A stretch of DNA of 64,000 nt from VAZQ01 sp963816745 (GTDB taxonomy: Bacteria; Pseudomonadota; Alphaproteobacteria; Rhizobiales; Xanthobacteraceae). The translations under genes and the position numbers were made by a program. The stretch is taken from contig CAWFLQ010000013.1 in the NCBI GenBank assembly GCA_963816745.1, positions 998,588 through 1,062,587 of the forward strand. The letters run 5' to 3'. Below are positions 36,721-46,554 of this stretch, in pieces. The notes beneath the pieces are model-generated. The model made no database searches and had not been told where the DNA came from. It worked only from the letters and a program-made list of their open reading frames with translations. Position 1 is the stretch's first letter, and every line of letters begins with the position of its first letter.

Positions 36721-38051
36721 TGCGGGTTCCGCTCCTTCCGAAGCTTCGCCCAGTAGTCCAGCCGTTTCCTGATCTCGCGCTCGAAGCCGCGCTCGGGCGG
36801 ATCGTAGAAGGTCTGCCGGCCGAGCTGCTCCGGGAAATAGTCCTGGCCGGAGAAGGCGTCGGGCGCGTCGTGGTCGTAGTCGTAGCCCGATCCATAGCCT
36901 TCCGATTGCATCAGCTTGGTCGGTGCGTTGAGAATGTGCTTGGGCGGCAGCAGCGAGCCCGCCTCCTTGGCCGTGCGCATCGCCGCCCCGTAGGCGGCAT
37001 AGGCGGCGTTCGACTTCGGCGCGGTCGCGACATAGATCACCGCTTGAGCGATCGCCAATTCGCCCTCCGGCGAGCCCAGGAAGTCGTAGGCGTCCTTGGC
37101 GGCGTTGCAGATCACCAGCGCCTGCGGGTCGGCCAACCCGATATCCTCGACCGCCATCCGCACCACGCGGCGCGCGAGGTAGAGCGGGTCCTCGCCGGCG
37201 TCGAGCATGCGGCAGAGATAGTAGAGCGCGGCGTCCGGATCGGAGCCGCGCACCGATTTGTGCAAGGCGCTGATCAGGTTGTAGTGGCCGTCCTGCTTCT
37301 TGTCGTAGATCGGCGCGCGGCGCTGCACGACTTCCTGCAATTTCGTGGCGTCGAACATCTCGCCGGCGCGTGCCGCTCGCCACACTTCCTCCGCCAGCGT
37401 GAGCGCGGCGCGGCCGTCGCCGTCGGCCATGCGGATCAACGATTGACGCGCCTCGGCATCGAGCGGGAGTTGCTTGCCCTCGATCGTTTCCGCGCGCGCG
37501 AGGAGCTTCTCGACCGCGTCGGCGTCGAGCGACTTGAACACCAGCACGCGCGCGCGCGACAACATCGGCGCAATCAGCTCGAAGGATGGATTCTCGGTGG
37601 TGGCGCCGACGAGAACGATGGTGCCGTCCTCCATGACCGGCAGGAACGAATCCTGCTGGGCGCGGTTGAAGCGGTGGATCTCGTCGACGAAGAGCAGCGT
37701 CCCCTGCCCCATCTCACGGCGCGCGCGCGCCGCGTCGAACACCTTCTTGAGATCGGCGACGCCGGAGAAGATCGCCGAGATCTGCTCGAAATGCAGGTCC
37801 GTCGCCTGCGCCAGGAGCCGCGCCACGGTGGTCTTGCCGGTGCCGGGCGGGCCCCAGAAGATGAGCGAGCCCAGCGTGCGGGTATCGAGCAGGCGCGTGA
37901 GTGCACCGTCGGGGCCGAGCAGATGATCCTGACCGACGACCTCGGCCAGTTGCGTCGGCCGCAGCTTATCGGCAAGCGGACGCGGCGCGTCGCGCTCGAG
38001 GCCCGCCGCCGTGAACAGGCTCGGACCATCGCGCTTGGCGCGCGATGTCAT
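36717..38051 (-). CDS. rarA: Replication-associated recombination ATPase RarA
   Basis: 444 aa, clamp-loader-like AAA+ ATPase of the MgsA/RarA family acting at stalled forks. Walker A GPPGTGKTTVARLL, Walker B TLLFVDEIHRFN, sensor motif GATTENPSFEL, and the C-terminal region (YYLCRMLDAGEDPLYLARR, AYAAYGAAM) typical of the family. Starts at ATG 38051, overlapping the degP stop (ATGA). Confidence 0.95.
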   Translation of the reverse strand: MTSRAKRDGPSLFTAAGLERDAPRPLADKLRPTQLAEVVGQDHLLGPDGALTRLLDTRTLGSLIFWGPPGTGKTTVARLLAQATDLHFEQISAIFSGVADLKKVFDAARARREMGQGTLLFVDEIHRFNRAQQDSFLPVMEDGTIVLVGATTENPSFELIAPMLSRARVLVFKSLDADAVEKLLARAETIEGKQLPLDAEARQSLIRMADGDGRAALTLAEEVWRAARAGEMFDATKLQEVVQRRAPIYDKKQDGHYNLISALHKSVRGSDPDAALYYLCRMLDAGEDPLYLARRVVRMAVEDIGLADPQALVICNAAKDAYDFLGSPEGELAIAQAVIYVATAPKSNAAYAAYGAAMRTAKEAGSLLPPKHILNAPTKLMQSEGYGSGYDYDHDAPDAFSGQDYFPEQLGRQTFYDPPERGFEREIRKRLDYWAKLRKERNPQ

Positions 38052-39483
38052 CCTCGCAGCTCCACCGACATCTGCTGGCCGCCGCGCATGATGGTGATGC
38101 TCCAGCGCCGGCTTTGCTGGCCGGTCGCACGCTGGAGATCGGTGGTCTTGCCGATCTTCGCATTGTTGACGGACATCACGAGGTCGCCGCGCTTGAAGCC
38201 GAGATTCTGCGCCGGCGAGCCGTTGGCGACGTCGACGATCACCACGCCTTGGACGGCAGGATCGAGCCGGAGCTCGTCCGCGAGCGCCGGGGACAGGTTG
38301 GAGACCTTGGCGCCCTGGAACGGGGAAGCCGAGGCGATGACGACCTCGTCATGGGGCATGTCGGGCAGCGGCTTCGAGCGCCACGGTCACTGCGACCTCC
38401 TTGCCGGCCCGCATCACTCCTAGCCGTGCACTGCCACCGAGCTCCTTGGTGGCGAAGCGGTAGTCGAAGGCATTGGGATCCTCGACCGCCTGCCCGTCGA
38501 TGGCCACGATCAGGTCGCTGGTCTTGAGGCCTGCCCGCCCGGCGGGGCTCGCGGGCGTCACGCTCGCGATCAGCGCGCCGGCAGGACGCTTGAGCCCGAG
38601 GCCTTCTGCGATCTCCGGCGTCACGGCCTGCAGCCGTGCGCCCAGCCACGGCCGCTTGACCGTCGAGCCTCCGCTCCTGGCGGATGCCACCACGACCTTG
38701 ACCATGTTGGCGGGAATGGCGAAGCCGATGCCCTGCGAGCCGCCGGAGCGCGAGAAGATCGCGGTGTTGATACCGACCAGGCGGGCGCCGAGATCGACCA
38801 GCGCGCCGCCAGAGTTGCCGGGATTGATGGCGGCATCGGTCTGGATGAAGAACTGATAGTCGGTGATGCCGACCTGGGTGCGTGCCACCGCAGAGACGAT
38901 GCCGTGCGTCACGGTCTGGCCGACGGCGAAGGGATTGCCGATGGCGAGCACCACGTCGCCGACCTGCAACGCATCGGAATCGGCGAATTCGAGCGCAGGA
39001 AAACGCTCGTTCTGGCGCCTTGATGCGCAGCACCGCGAGGTCCGAGCGCGAATCCTTCAGCACGATCTCGGCCTCGAATTCGCGCTTGTCGGCGAGCGAG
39101 ACCTTCACCTGATCCGCGCCCTCGATCACGTGGTTGTTGGTGACCACGAGGCCGGCGGCGTCGACCAGGACGCCCGAGCCGAGCGAGCGCTGCATCTGCT
39201 CTCCGGGGCCGCCCGGTCCCCCGGGGCCGCCCGGGCCTCCGAAGAAGCGCCGGAAGATCGGGTCGTCGAACAGCGGATTGCGGACAGACACGGTCTTGGC
39301 GGCATAGACGTTGACGACGGCGGGCGCGGCGCGCTGGACCACCGGCGCGTAGGACAACCGCAGCTCGTTCGGCGAGGTCGGCACGCGGCGCTCCTGCGCC
39401 GTGGCGCTGGGCGGTGCCAGAGAGAGCATCCAGCCGAGGACGACGAAAAGGACCGTTGCAAGCGATTTCAGGCGCAAGAACAT
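38048..39483 (-). CDS. DegP/HtrA-type periplasmic serine protease, two frameshifts
   Basis: Periplasmic quality-control protease. Signal peptide (MFLRLKSLATVLFVVLG), a Gly/Pro-rich tract (FGGPGGPGGPGGPG), then catalytic His in VTNNHVIEG, Asp in SRSDLAVLR and Ser in NPGNSGGALV, and two PDZ domains. The frame shifts near 39000-39003 (an A4 run on the plus strand) and near 38366; each is repaired by removing one base, giving 477 aa. It is translationally coupled to rarA. Confidence 0.87.
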
Positions 39484-39548
39484 GGGAGATTCCGGGCTCT
39501 GACGGTGCTGAGATATAAGCCCAAGGACGCGGCAATAGAAGGGCGAGA

Positions 39549-39714
39549 CTAGTGCCCCGAACCCGAAGTTCGCACACGGGTTGCTGCAAGGGCGGTTGCG
39601 AACTTCGGGTTCAAAAGGGGCACTAGAATCATACAGTTGCTAGTGTCCCTTTGATTCCGAAGTTCGCATCAGAGCGTGCTGCGAATGCTTGCGAACTTCG
39701 GAATGGGACACTAG
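39549..39714. repeat. Paired-hairpin palindromic element, copy B
   Basis: Same design as the element at 14046-14216. Hairpin 1 pairs CTAGTGCCCC and AACCCGAAGTTCGC (39549-39573) with GCGAACTTCGGGTT and GGGGCACTAG (39598-39626). Hairpin 2 pairs CTAGTGTCCC and ATTCCGAAGTTCGC (39640-39667) with its complement at 39691-39714. The spacer carries GAATCATACAGTTG, close to copy A. It fills the degP upstream region. Confidence 0.9.
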
Positions 39715-39729
39715 GCGCGGCCGCGCCCT

Positions 39730-41393
39730 ATGGAACAAGCCTTGGGATGCCGCGTAGACTGCCCCACCGTTCCGTATTTCGTCCCACCGAGGCCCTCCGT
39801 GCACCATCCGCCCGCCGAAGCGACCGCCGCCACCTCCCATGCGACCGCCGCCGCGGTGATCTATGGGGCCGCCTTCGTCACCGGGGCCATCGTGATGAGC
39901 TTCGAGATGCTGGGCTCGCGCTACCTCAACCCCTATTTCGGCAGCGGCATCTATACCTGGGCTGCGCTGATCTCGACCGTGCTGATCGCGCTGACCGCGG
40001 GCTACTTCCTCGGCGGCTCGCTTGCCGACCGTACCGCCTCGCCGGCCGTCCTGGCACTGACCGTGATCATCGGGTCGGCCTATCTTCTGGTGCTGCCGAG
40101 CTTCGCCCAGGCCATCCTCGAATTCGTGCTCGCGAGCATCGACGACATTCGCGCCGGCAGCCTGATCGCCGCGCTTGCCCTGATGTTCTTTCCCGGTGAC
40201 CCTGCTCGGCATGTATTCGCCGTTCGCCATCAGGCTGCTGCTGCGCTCGCCGCAGAGCTCCGGCCGCGTGTCGGGCGCGGTCTACGGCGTCTCCACCGCC
40301 GGCTCGATCGTCGGCACGCTCGGCACGACCTTCTTCCTGATCCCGTCGATCGGCTCACGCGCGATCACGCTCACGCTCGGGGCGGTCGGGCTGGTCGCGG
40401 GGTTGGCGGTGCTGGCGCTGTCGCGGCTGGAGCGGCGCGCGTCCGCCGCGCTCGTGGCGGCCGCGCTCGCAGCGGTGACCGCGCTGAGCACCGTTCCGTG
40501 CCGGGCAGAAAGCCTGATCGACGACGGCGTCCGGGCGGCGATGCTCAAGCGCCCCAACGGCCGCATTGCCCACATCGAGACCGAATACAACGACGTCTTC
40601 ATCACCAAGCGGCAAAATCAGCTGGTGATGTCGTTCCAGGTCAAGGGCTGGGACTACACGGAATCGGTGGCCAACCTGACGCGACCCCGACGACCTGCCG
40701 CTGCGCTACGCGCAGGTGATGACGATTGCCACCGTCTATCCCGAAACGCCGAAGAAGATTCTGATGCTCGGGCTCGGCGGCGGCTCGATCTCGACCTATC
40801 TCGGCCGCTTCCTTCCGGATGCCGCCATCACCACCGTGGAGATCGATCCCGGCGTCATCAAAGCCGCCAAGACCTATTTCGGCCTGCGCGAGACCCCGCG
40901 CATGCGTTATCGCTCCGGCGACGGGCGCGTCTTCCTCAACCGCAACAGCGAGCTCTACGACTTGATCCTGCTCGACGCCTACCGCGGCGGCTATGTGCCG
41001 TTCCACCTGCTGACGCGGGAGTTCTACACGCTGGTCAAGCAGCGGCTCGCGCCCGGTGGCGCCGCCGCCTTCAATGTCCATGACGGCACCAAGCTCTACG
41101 CCTCGACGGTGCGGACGCTCTCCGAGGTGTTTCCCGCGCTCGATCTCTATCCGACCGGACTCGGCGAGACGATCGCCGTCGCGACGCTTGCCCCGCTCGG
41201 CAAGGAGACGCTCGAGCGCAAAGCCACGGCACTACAGGAGCGCCATGGCTTCCGCTTTCCGCTGCCGCAGATCCTGCCACGGCGCATGGACAATCCGCAG
41301 TCGCAGGCGGCGAAGGGCGACATCATCACCGACGACTTCGCGCCGGCCGACGTCTACGACGTGATGGGCAAGGATCCGCGCCGGAAGAAGTAG
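39730..41393 (+). CDS. Membrane-fused spermidine synthase-like protein, two frameshifts
   Basis: The N-terminal part has several membrane segments (VIYGAAFVTGAIVMSFEMLG, AALISTVLIALTAGYFLGG and later ones up to AVGLVAGLAVLAL). The C-terminal part is a methyltransferase-fold spermidine-synthase-like domain: KILMLGLGGGSIS, VEIDPGVI, YRSGDGRVFL, LDAYRGGYVPFHL. The frame breaks near 40195 and near 40681; one base removed at each gives 553 aa. Aminopropyl transfer is not proven for this fused family. An in-frame GTG at 39799 is a possible alternative start. Confidence 0.8.
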
Positions 41394-41394
41394 C

Positions 41395-42245
41395 CTACTC
41401 CTTCGCCGGCACCGTGCGCAGATAGGCGACCACGTCGTTGAGGTCGGCGTCGCTCATGCGTGCATAGAGCGGATAGCCCATCGGCGGCTTGAGCGGGCTG
41501 CCATCCTTGCGGACGCCCTGGGTGATGGCGCGCTTGATCTCGGCGTCGCTCCAGGCGCCGATCCCCTTCTCCCGGTGCGAGGTGATGTTGCGCGACACCG
41601 CTACGCCCCACGGTCCCTTGAACTCCTCGCCGCCCTTGCCGAGCGCGTTGGTGAAGTCCGATTCGCCGTTCACCCGGGGCGTGTGACATTCCATGCAATG
41701 ACCGATCGTCACCTGATAGAAGCCGCGCTTGACCGGATCGCTCAGCTCGGCCGCGGTCATCTGCTTGTCGCCGCCGGGAGGGGTTTCCACGTGCAGTGTC
41801 GCCTTGTAGACCGGCATCTGCACCTTGTTGCCGACCGGCGCGACCGAGCGCAGATAGGCGACCACCGCGTCGAGATCGGCGGCGGTGAAGACCTTATAGA
41901 AGCCGTATGGCATGATCGGCGCGAGCTGGGTGCCGTTCGGCCGAACGCCATCCGACCAGGCGACTTCTTGATCTGAGCTTCGGTCCAGTTGCCGATTCCA
42001 GTCTCGCGATCGGGCGTAATGTTCGCGCCCCTGACCTTGAAGGTCGGCGTGTCCCATTCCTGCGGTCCGCCCGAAAGCTGCTTGTCCATGGCGAAGACGC
42101 CGCCGGGTCCGCGCGGGGTATGGCAATTGCCGCAGGTGAGCACGCCATTGACGAGATAGCTGCCGCGCTCGACCGGCGTTTGCGCTGACGACGATGTGAC
42201 TGCCGCCACGAGCAACAGAGTTCCGATAGCAAACCTGATCATCAC
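41395..42245 (-). CDS. Secreted diheme cytochrome c, frameshifted
   Basis: Signal peptide (MMIRFAIGTLLLVAAVTSS) and two class I-type cytochrome c domains, each with a CXXCH heme site (CGNCHTPRG in the first, CMECHTPRV in the second). The distal Met ligands may be in IMPYGFY and PPMGYPLY. The frame breaks at about 41958-41965, at AQIKKS; a net change of -2 or +1 restores it (about 282 aa). Similar diheme proteins donate or accept electrons for periplasmic dehydrogenases; no partner is nearby. Confidence 0.82.
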
Positions 42246-42370
42246 ATTCTCCGGGGGAAATCCTGAGGACCGAGACGCGTGACGTTACCGTCGCGGCGGG
42301 GCGCCGCCAACCCATTGGAACCGTTCTACACTGCTAACTGGGAGTGCGGGGCGTCGGTTGCGGAAGCGTA

Positions 42371-43018
42371 CTACCTCCCGCCGGCCGCCTGCAGGATGTC
42401 GACCATGTCGTGATAGCCACGTTGCCGGGCGTGGAAGAGCGCCGTGTTGCCGTCGCGGTCGGGGATATTTAGGTCTGCGCGCGCGGCGACCAGCAGGCGC
42501 ACGATCTCGGTGTGGCGCGCCCCGCCGTCGCCGAGGACCACCGCTTCCATCAGCGCCGTCCAGCCGAGATTGTTGACATGGTCCTTGTCGATGTCGGTCG
42601 CCAGCAGCATCTTCACCGCCTCGACGTGGCCGCGGTGGCAGGCCGGAATCAGTGCCGTGCCGCCGAAGCGGTTGATGCTCTTGAGGTCGGGCCCCGCGGC
42701 CAGAATGAGCTTGAGGATGTCGAGCCGCCCCTCCGCGCCCGCGAGCAGGAACGGCGAGTCCTGCATGACGTCCTTGGCATCGATGTCGGCGCCTTCGTTG
42801 ATGAGCAGGCGGGCGACGTCGACGTGATTGCGCTGCGTCGCCGCCAGCAGCGCCGTGCGCCCGCGCACATCGCGGGTGTTGACGGAGGTGCCCTCCGTCA
42901 ACAACCGCCGCACGACCAAGGTTTCGCCGCGCTCGGCTGCCGCGATCAGGCCGTCCTGGGCTGCGGTGGGCGTCGGGATCATGAGTGCAAGCAAAAGGGC
43001 GGCCGAAGCCGCCCTCAT
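42371..43018 (-). CDS. Secreted ankyrin-repeat protein
   Basis: 215 aa with a signal peptide (MRAASAALLLALMIPTPTAAQ). At least five ankyrin repeats follow, recognised by the pattern GxTALxxAxxxGHxxVxxLLL: RGRTALLAATQRNHVDVARLL, GTALIPACHRGHVEAVKMLL, GWTALMEAV and GNTALFHARQRGYHDMV are seen. A protein-binding role in the periplasm is likely; no enzymatic domain. It lies immediately downstream of rplQ on the same strand (40-bp gap) and could be read through from the alpha operon. Confidence 0.82.
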   Translation of the reverse strand: MRAASAALLLALMIPTPTAAQDGLIAAAERGETLVVRRLLTEGTSVNTRDVRGRTALLAATQRNHVDVARLLINEGADIDAKDVMQDSPFLLAGAEGRLDILKLILAAGPDLKSINRFGGTALIPACHRGHVEAVKMLLATDIDKDHVNNLGWTALMEAVVLGDGGARHTEIVRLLVAARADLNIPDRDGNTALFHARQRGYHDMVDILQAAGGR

Positions 43019-43058
43019 TGTCACTGCCGCGAACGGTGTCACGACACAGGCCGCTCGC

Positions 43059-43493
43059 TTACGCGGGCGCGCCCGCGTCGGCCGAGGCTTCGGTCCTCGC
43101 CTGCACCGGTCCGGAATCTTGGCCCTTGGCATCCTCGTCGCGATCGACGAACTCGATCACCGCGACCGGCGCGGAGTCGCCGTAGCGGAAGCCCGCCTTG
43201 AGGACGCGGGTATAGCCGCCGTTGCGGTCCTTGTAGCGGGGGCCCAGCACGTCGAACAACTTCTTGACCATGGCCAGGTCGCGCATTTCGGCGATTGCCT
43301 GTCGGCGCGCATGCAGATCGCCGCGCTTGCCGAGCGTGACCAGCTTCTCGACGATCGGCCGCAGATCCTTCGCCTTCGGCAGCGTGGTCGTGATCTGCTC
43401 GTGCTTGATCAGCGCGGCCGCCATGTTGGCGAACATGGCGCGGCGATGCTCGGGCTTGCGGTTGAGCTTACGATGGGCCTTACCGTGACGCAT
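43059..43493 (-). CDS. rplQ: 50S ribosomal protein L17
   Basis: Large-subunit protein lining the exit tunnel side. Begins MRHGKAHRKLNRKPEHRRAM, typical; 144 aa with a C-terminal tail (KGQDSGPVQARTEASADAG) longer than in many bacteria. Last ribosomal gene of the cluster. An 82-bp spacer precedes it, containing imperfect internal repeats. Confidence 0.97.
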   Translation of the reverse strand: MRHGKAHRKLNRKPEHRRAMFANMAAALIKHEQITTTLPKAKDLRPIVEKLVTLGKRGDLHARRQAIAEMRDLAMVKKLFDVLGPRYKDRNGGYTRVLKAGFRYGDSAPVAVIEFVDRDEDAKGQDSGPVQARTEASADAGAPA

Positions 43494-43575
43494 GTCAGAC
43501 TCCAGACGACAGAAGATCGACGACAGATGACGGGAGAACGTTCTCCGTGCTCCGTTGTCCGCCGTCGCTCGTCCG

Positions 43576-44712
43576 TCAATAATGATCCTCGAAGCGCTTG
43601 GCCAGTTCGTCGATATTGTCGGGCGGCCAGCCCGGCACTTCCATGCCGAGGTGGAGCCCCATCTGGGCCAGCACTTCCTTGATCTCGTTGAGCGACTTGC
43701 GCCCGAAGTTCGGCGTCCGCAGCATCTCGGCCTCGGTCTTCTGAACGAGATCGCCGATATAGACGATGTTGTCGTTCTTGAGACAGTTGGCCGAGCGCAC
43801 GGAGAGCTCGAGCTCGTCGACCTTCTTGAGGAAGGCCGGATTGAACGCAAGGTCGGGAATGGCCTCGGTGACCACCTCCTTGCGCGGCTCCTCGAAGTTC
43901 ACGAAGACGTTGAGCTGGTCCTGCAGGATGCGTGCGGCGTAGGCGACCGCGTCGTCCGGGCTCAGCGCGCCGTTGGTCTCGATCTGCATGGTCAGCTTGT
44001 CGTAGTCGAGGATCTGGCCCTCGCGGGTGTTCTCGACCTTGTAGGAGACCTTGCGCACCGGCGAATAGAGGCTGTCCACAGGGATCAGGCCGATCGGCGC
44101 GTCCTCGGGACGGTTGCGCTCGGTCGGCACATAGCCCTTGCCGGTGTTGACCGTGAACTCCATGCGGATCTCGGCACCCTCGTCGAGCGTGCACAGGACA
44201 AGCTCCGGATTGAGCACGACGATGTCGCCGACGGTTTGGATATCACCGGCGGTGACCGTGCCCGGTCCCTGCTTCTTCACCACCATGCGCTTGGGCCCAT
44301 CGCCCTGCATCTTGATGGCGATGTCCTTGATGTTGAGGACGATGTCGGTTACGTCCTCGCGCACGCCGGGAATCGACGAGAACTCGTGCAGCACGCCGTC
44401 GATGTGGACCGACTGCACCGCCGCTCCCTGCAGCGACGACAGCAGAATCCGTCGCAGCGCATTGCCGAGCGTCACGCCGAAACCACGTTCGAGCGGCTCG
44501 GCGACCACGGTGGCTTCGCGCTTGGGATCGGCGCCTGCCGCCACCTGCAGCTTGTTCGGTCGGATCAGTTCCTGCCAGTTCTTCTGGATCGTCACGTTGG
44601 CACCCATCGCGTTGAGCGGCGCGGCGGCGGGGCGCGCACCCCACTCCGCCCCGTGGGAATTGTCTGCGGCGGACTCGTCTTGAGCCCGCCGAAGGAGAAC
44701 ATCGTCTGTCAT
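43576..44712 (-). CDS. rpoA: RNA polymerase alpha subunit, extended N-terminus
   Basis: Core RNA polymerase alpha: N-terminal dimerisation domain (GFGVTLGNALRRILLSSL) and C-terminal domain (SANCLKNDNIVYIGDLVQ, FGRKSLNEIKEVL) contacting UP elements and activators. Starting at ATG 44712 gives 378 aa and an ATGA overlap with rpsK plus AAGAGG upstream. The usual family start, MGANVTIQKNW at 44607, has no visible ribosome site. The 35-residue extension includes a segment encoded by an imperfect palindrome at 44668-44690. Confidence 0.95.
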   Translation of the reverse strand: MTDDVLLRRAQDESAADNSHGAEWGARPAAAPLNAMGANVTIQKNWQELIRPNKLQVAAGADPKREATVVAEPLERGFGVTLGNALRRILLSSLQGAAVQSVHIDGVLHEFSSIPGVREDVTDIVLNIKDIAIKMQGDGPKRMVVKKQGPGTVTAGDIQTVGDIVVLNPELVLCTLDEGAEIRMEFTVNTGKGYVPTERNRPEDAPIGLIPVDSLYSPVRKVSYKVENTREGQILDYDKLTMQIETNGALSPDDAVAYAARILQDQLNVFVNFEEPRKEVVTEAIPDLAFNPAFLKKVDELELSVRSANCLKNDNIVYIGDLVQKTEAEMLRTPNFGRKSLNEIKEVLAQMGLHLGMEVPGWPPDNIDELAKRFEDHY

Positions 44713-45098
44713 ACTCGGCGCCTCTTGCGTGGACGGCAGCCGTTGTGCGGGATCGGCGTCACGTCGCGGATGGAGGTGATGGTGAAGCCGGCCGACTGCA
44801 ACGAACGCAACGCCGATTCACGGCCCGAGCCCGGTCCTGCCACCTCGACCTCGAGGGTGCGCATGCCGTGCTCCTGGGCCTTCTTGGCGGCGTCCTCGGC
44901 GGCGACTTGGGCCGCGTAGGGCGTCGATTTTCTCGAGCCCTTGAAGCCCATGGTGCCGGCAGACGACCAGGCGATGGTATTTCCTTGAGCGTCGGTTATG
45001 GTTATCATCGTATTATTGAACGACGCATTCACGTGCGCGACACCTGACGCGATGTTCTTGCGCTCGCGTTTGCGGACGCGGGTGGCTTCCTTGCCCAT
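44709..45098 (-). CDS. rpsK: 30S ribosomal protein S11
   Basis: 129 aa; contains HVNASFNNTMITITDAQGNT and GSRKSTPYAAQVAAEDAA, and ends NGCRPRKRRRV. It is part of the mRNA platform of the 30S subunit. Its stop overlaps the rpoA start (ATGA). Confidence 0.98.
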   Translation of the reverse strand: MGKEATRVRKRERKNIASGVAHVNASFNNTMITITDAQGNTIAWSSAGTMGFKGSRKSTPYAAQVAAEDAAKKAQEHGMRTLEVEVAGPGSGRESALRSLQSAGFTITSIRDVTPIPHNGCRPRKRRRV

Positions 45099-45164
45099 TC
45101 ACAATCCTTTCGCGGCTGGTCCCCGGCGTTTCCGGGGCCATCGGATATTCACTCTGCGCTAGGC

Positions 45165-45539
45165 CTACGTCGGTCGCTTCTTGCCTGCGATCGCCTTGGC
45201 CGGACCCTTGCGGGTACGGGCGTTGGTATGGGTGCGCTGGCCGCGGACAGGTAGTCCCCGGCGATGCCGCAACCCACGATAGCAGCCAAGATCCATCAGC
45301 CGCTTGATGTTCATGGCGACCTCGCGTCGCAGGTCACCCTCGACCATGTAGTCACGGTCGATCATTTCACGGATCTGCAGCACTTCCTGATCGGTCAGCT
45401 GCGACACCCGCCGCGCATCGGGTATTCCTACTTTCGCCATGATTTCATTGGCCTTTTTGGGCCCGATGCCATGGATATATTGCAATGCAATAACGACGCG
45501 CTTGTTGGTCGGTATATTGACGCCGGCGATGCGGGCCAC
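45165..45539 (-). CDS. rpsM: 30S ribosomal protein S13
   Basis: 124 aa; begins MARIAGVNIPTNKRVVIALQ and contains the C-terminal GLPVRGQRTHTNARTRKG that binds near the P-site tRNA. First gene of the alpha unit after adk; the 148-bp gap from adk may contain a promoter. Confidence 0.98.
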   Translation of the reverse strand: MARIAGVNIPTNKRVVIALQYIHGIGPKKANEIMAKVGIPDARRVSQLTDQEVLQIREMIDRDYMVEGDLRREVAMNIKRLMDLGCYRGLRHRRGLPVRGQRTHTNARTRKGPAKAIAGKKRPT

Positions 45540-45687
45540 GGTCAGTCTCTCCTATAGCCGGCGAGCACAAACGGCCGGCGATCGTTCCAATCGATGACGG
45601 TTCGCAAACGATAACGCGACACCCTCCCCGCTCCCCGGGGCCCGGTATCGTTCGACCACTCGACTTGGATGCGGGTTATTAATGGAT

Positions 45688-46554
45688 TCAACGGCGTTTC
45701 GTCAACCTCCGTTGACCACTTGATTGACGCGGCGGAACCTTGCGGCGGGCGCTGGCCTGGCCGCCCGCCTTCCGGGTATTGGCCCTGCTTTTCGATGACT
45801 TTCCAGCGGACTTTTTTCCTATCTCCGCTTTAGCTGCTGGCCGCTTGCCGCGCGCAGGCTTGGCGGCACTTTTCTTTGCGGCCGGTCGTTTGGCCGCGGA
45901 GGGTGCCTTGGCCGCGGACGTCTTGCTGGGCGCCTTTGCGGCGGACGGCTTAGCAGGCGATTTGTCTGTCGGCTTCCCCTCGAGGACTTCATCGATGGCG
46001 CTCGCGACCTCCTGGATCGGAGCCATGCCGTCGACCGAACGGAGCACGCCCTGGAGCTGGTAGTAGGTCGCAAGCGGCGCGGTCTGATCCCGGTAGGCCA
46101 GCAACCGGCGCCGCAGCACGTCCGGATTGTCGTCGGGGCGCAGCGCCTCGCCGCGCGCCTGCATTTCAGCGATACGCTTCTCGATGCGTTCCAGCAGGAT
46201 GCCCTCGTCGACCTTGAGCTCGATCACGGCGTCGAGCCCGAGGCCCTTCTCCTTGAGCATGCGATCGAGCGCATGCGCCTGCGGCACCGTGCGCGGAAAA
46301 CCGTCGAGGATGAAACCTCTGTGCGCATCGGGCTCATCGATGCGGTCGACGACGATCGCCACCACCACGTCGTCGGGCACGAGCTCGCCGCGCGCCATGA
46401 TGTCCTTGGCGCGCAGCCCGACGGGCGTGCCGGCGTTGACTGCCGCGCGCAACATGTCGCCGGTCGAAAGCTGCACGATACCGTGCGCCGTGACCAGCCG
46501 CTGCGCCTGTGTGCCCTTCCCCGCCCCCGGGGGACCGAGCAATATCAGCCTCAT
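45688..46554 (-). CDS. adk: Adenylate kinase with Lys/Ala-rich C-terminal tail
   Basis: Interconverts ATP+AMP and 2 ADP. Core (about residues 1-192): P-loop GPPGAGKGTQ, STGDMLRAAV, FILDGFPRT, and a short LID without Cys, the alphaproteobacterial short type. After residue 192 about 96 residues of Lys, Ala, Pro, Ser and Arg follow, with PSAAKAP-like repeats similar to histone H1 or AlgP tails. Such a tail is unusual for Adk; it could bind nucleic acid or ribosomes. ATG overlaps the second SecY stop (ATGA). Confidence 0.95.
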   Translation of the reverse strand: MRLILLGPPGAGKGTQAQRLVTAHGIVQLSTGDMLRAAVNAGTPVGLRAKDIMARGELVPDDVVVAIVVDRIDEPDAHRGFILDGFPRTVPQAHALDRMLKEKGLGLDAVIELKVDEGILLERIEKRIAEMQARGEALRPDDNPDVLRRRLLAYRDQTAPLATYYQLQGVLRSVDGMAPIQEVASAIDEVLEGKPTDKSPAKPSAAKAPSKTSAAKAPSAAKRPAAKKSAAKPARGKRPAAKAEIGKKSAGKSSKSRANTRKAGGQASARRKVPPRQSSGQRRLTKRR

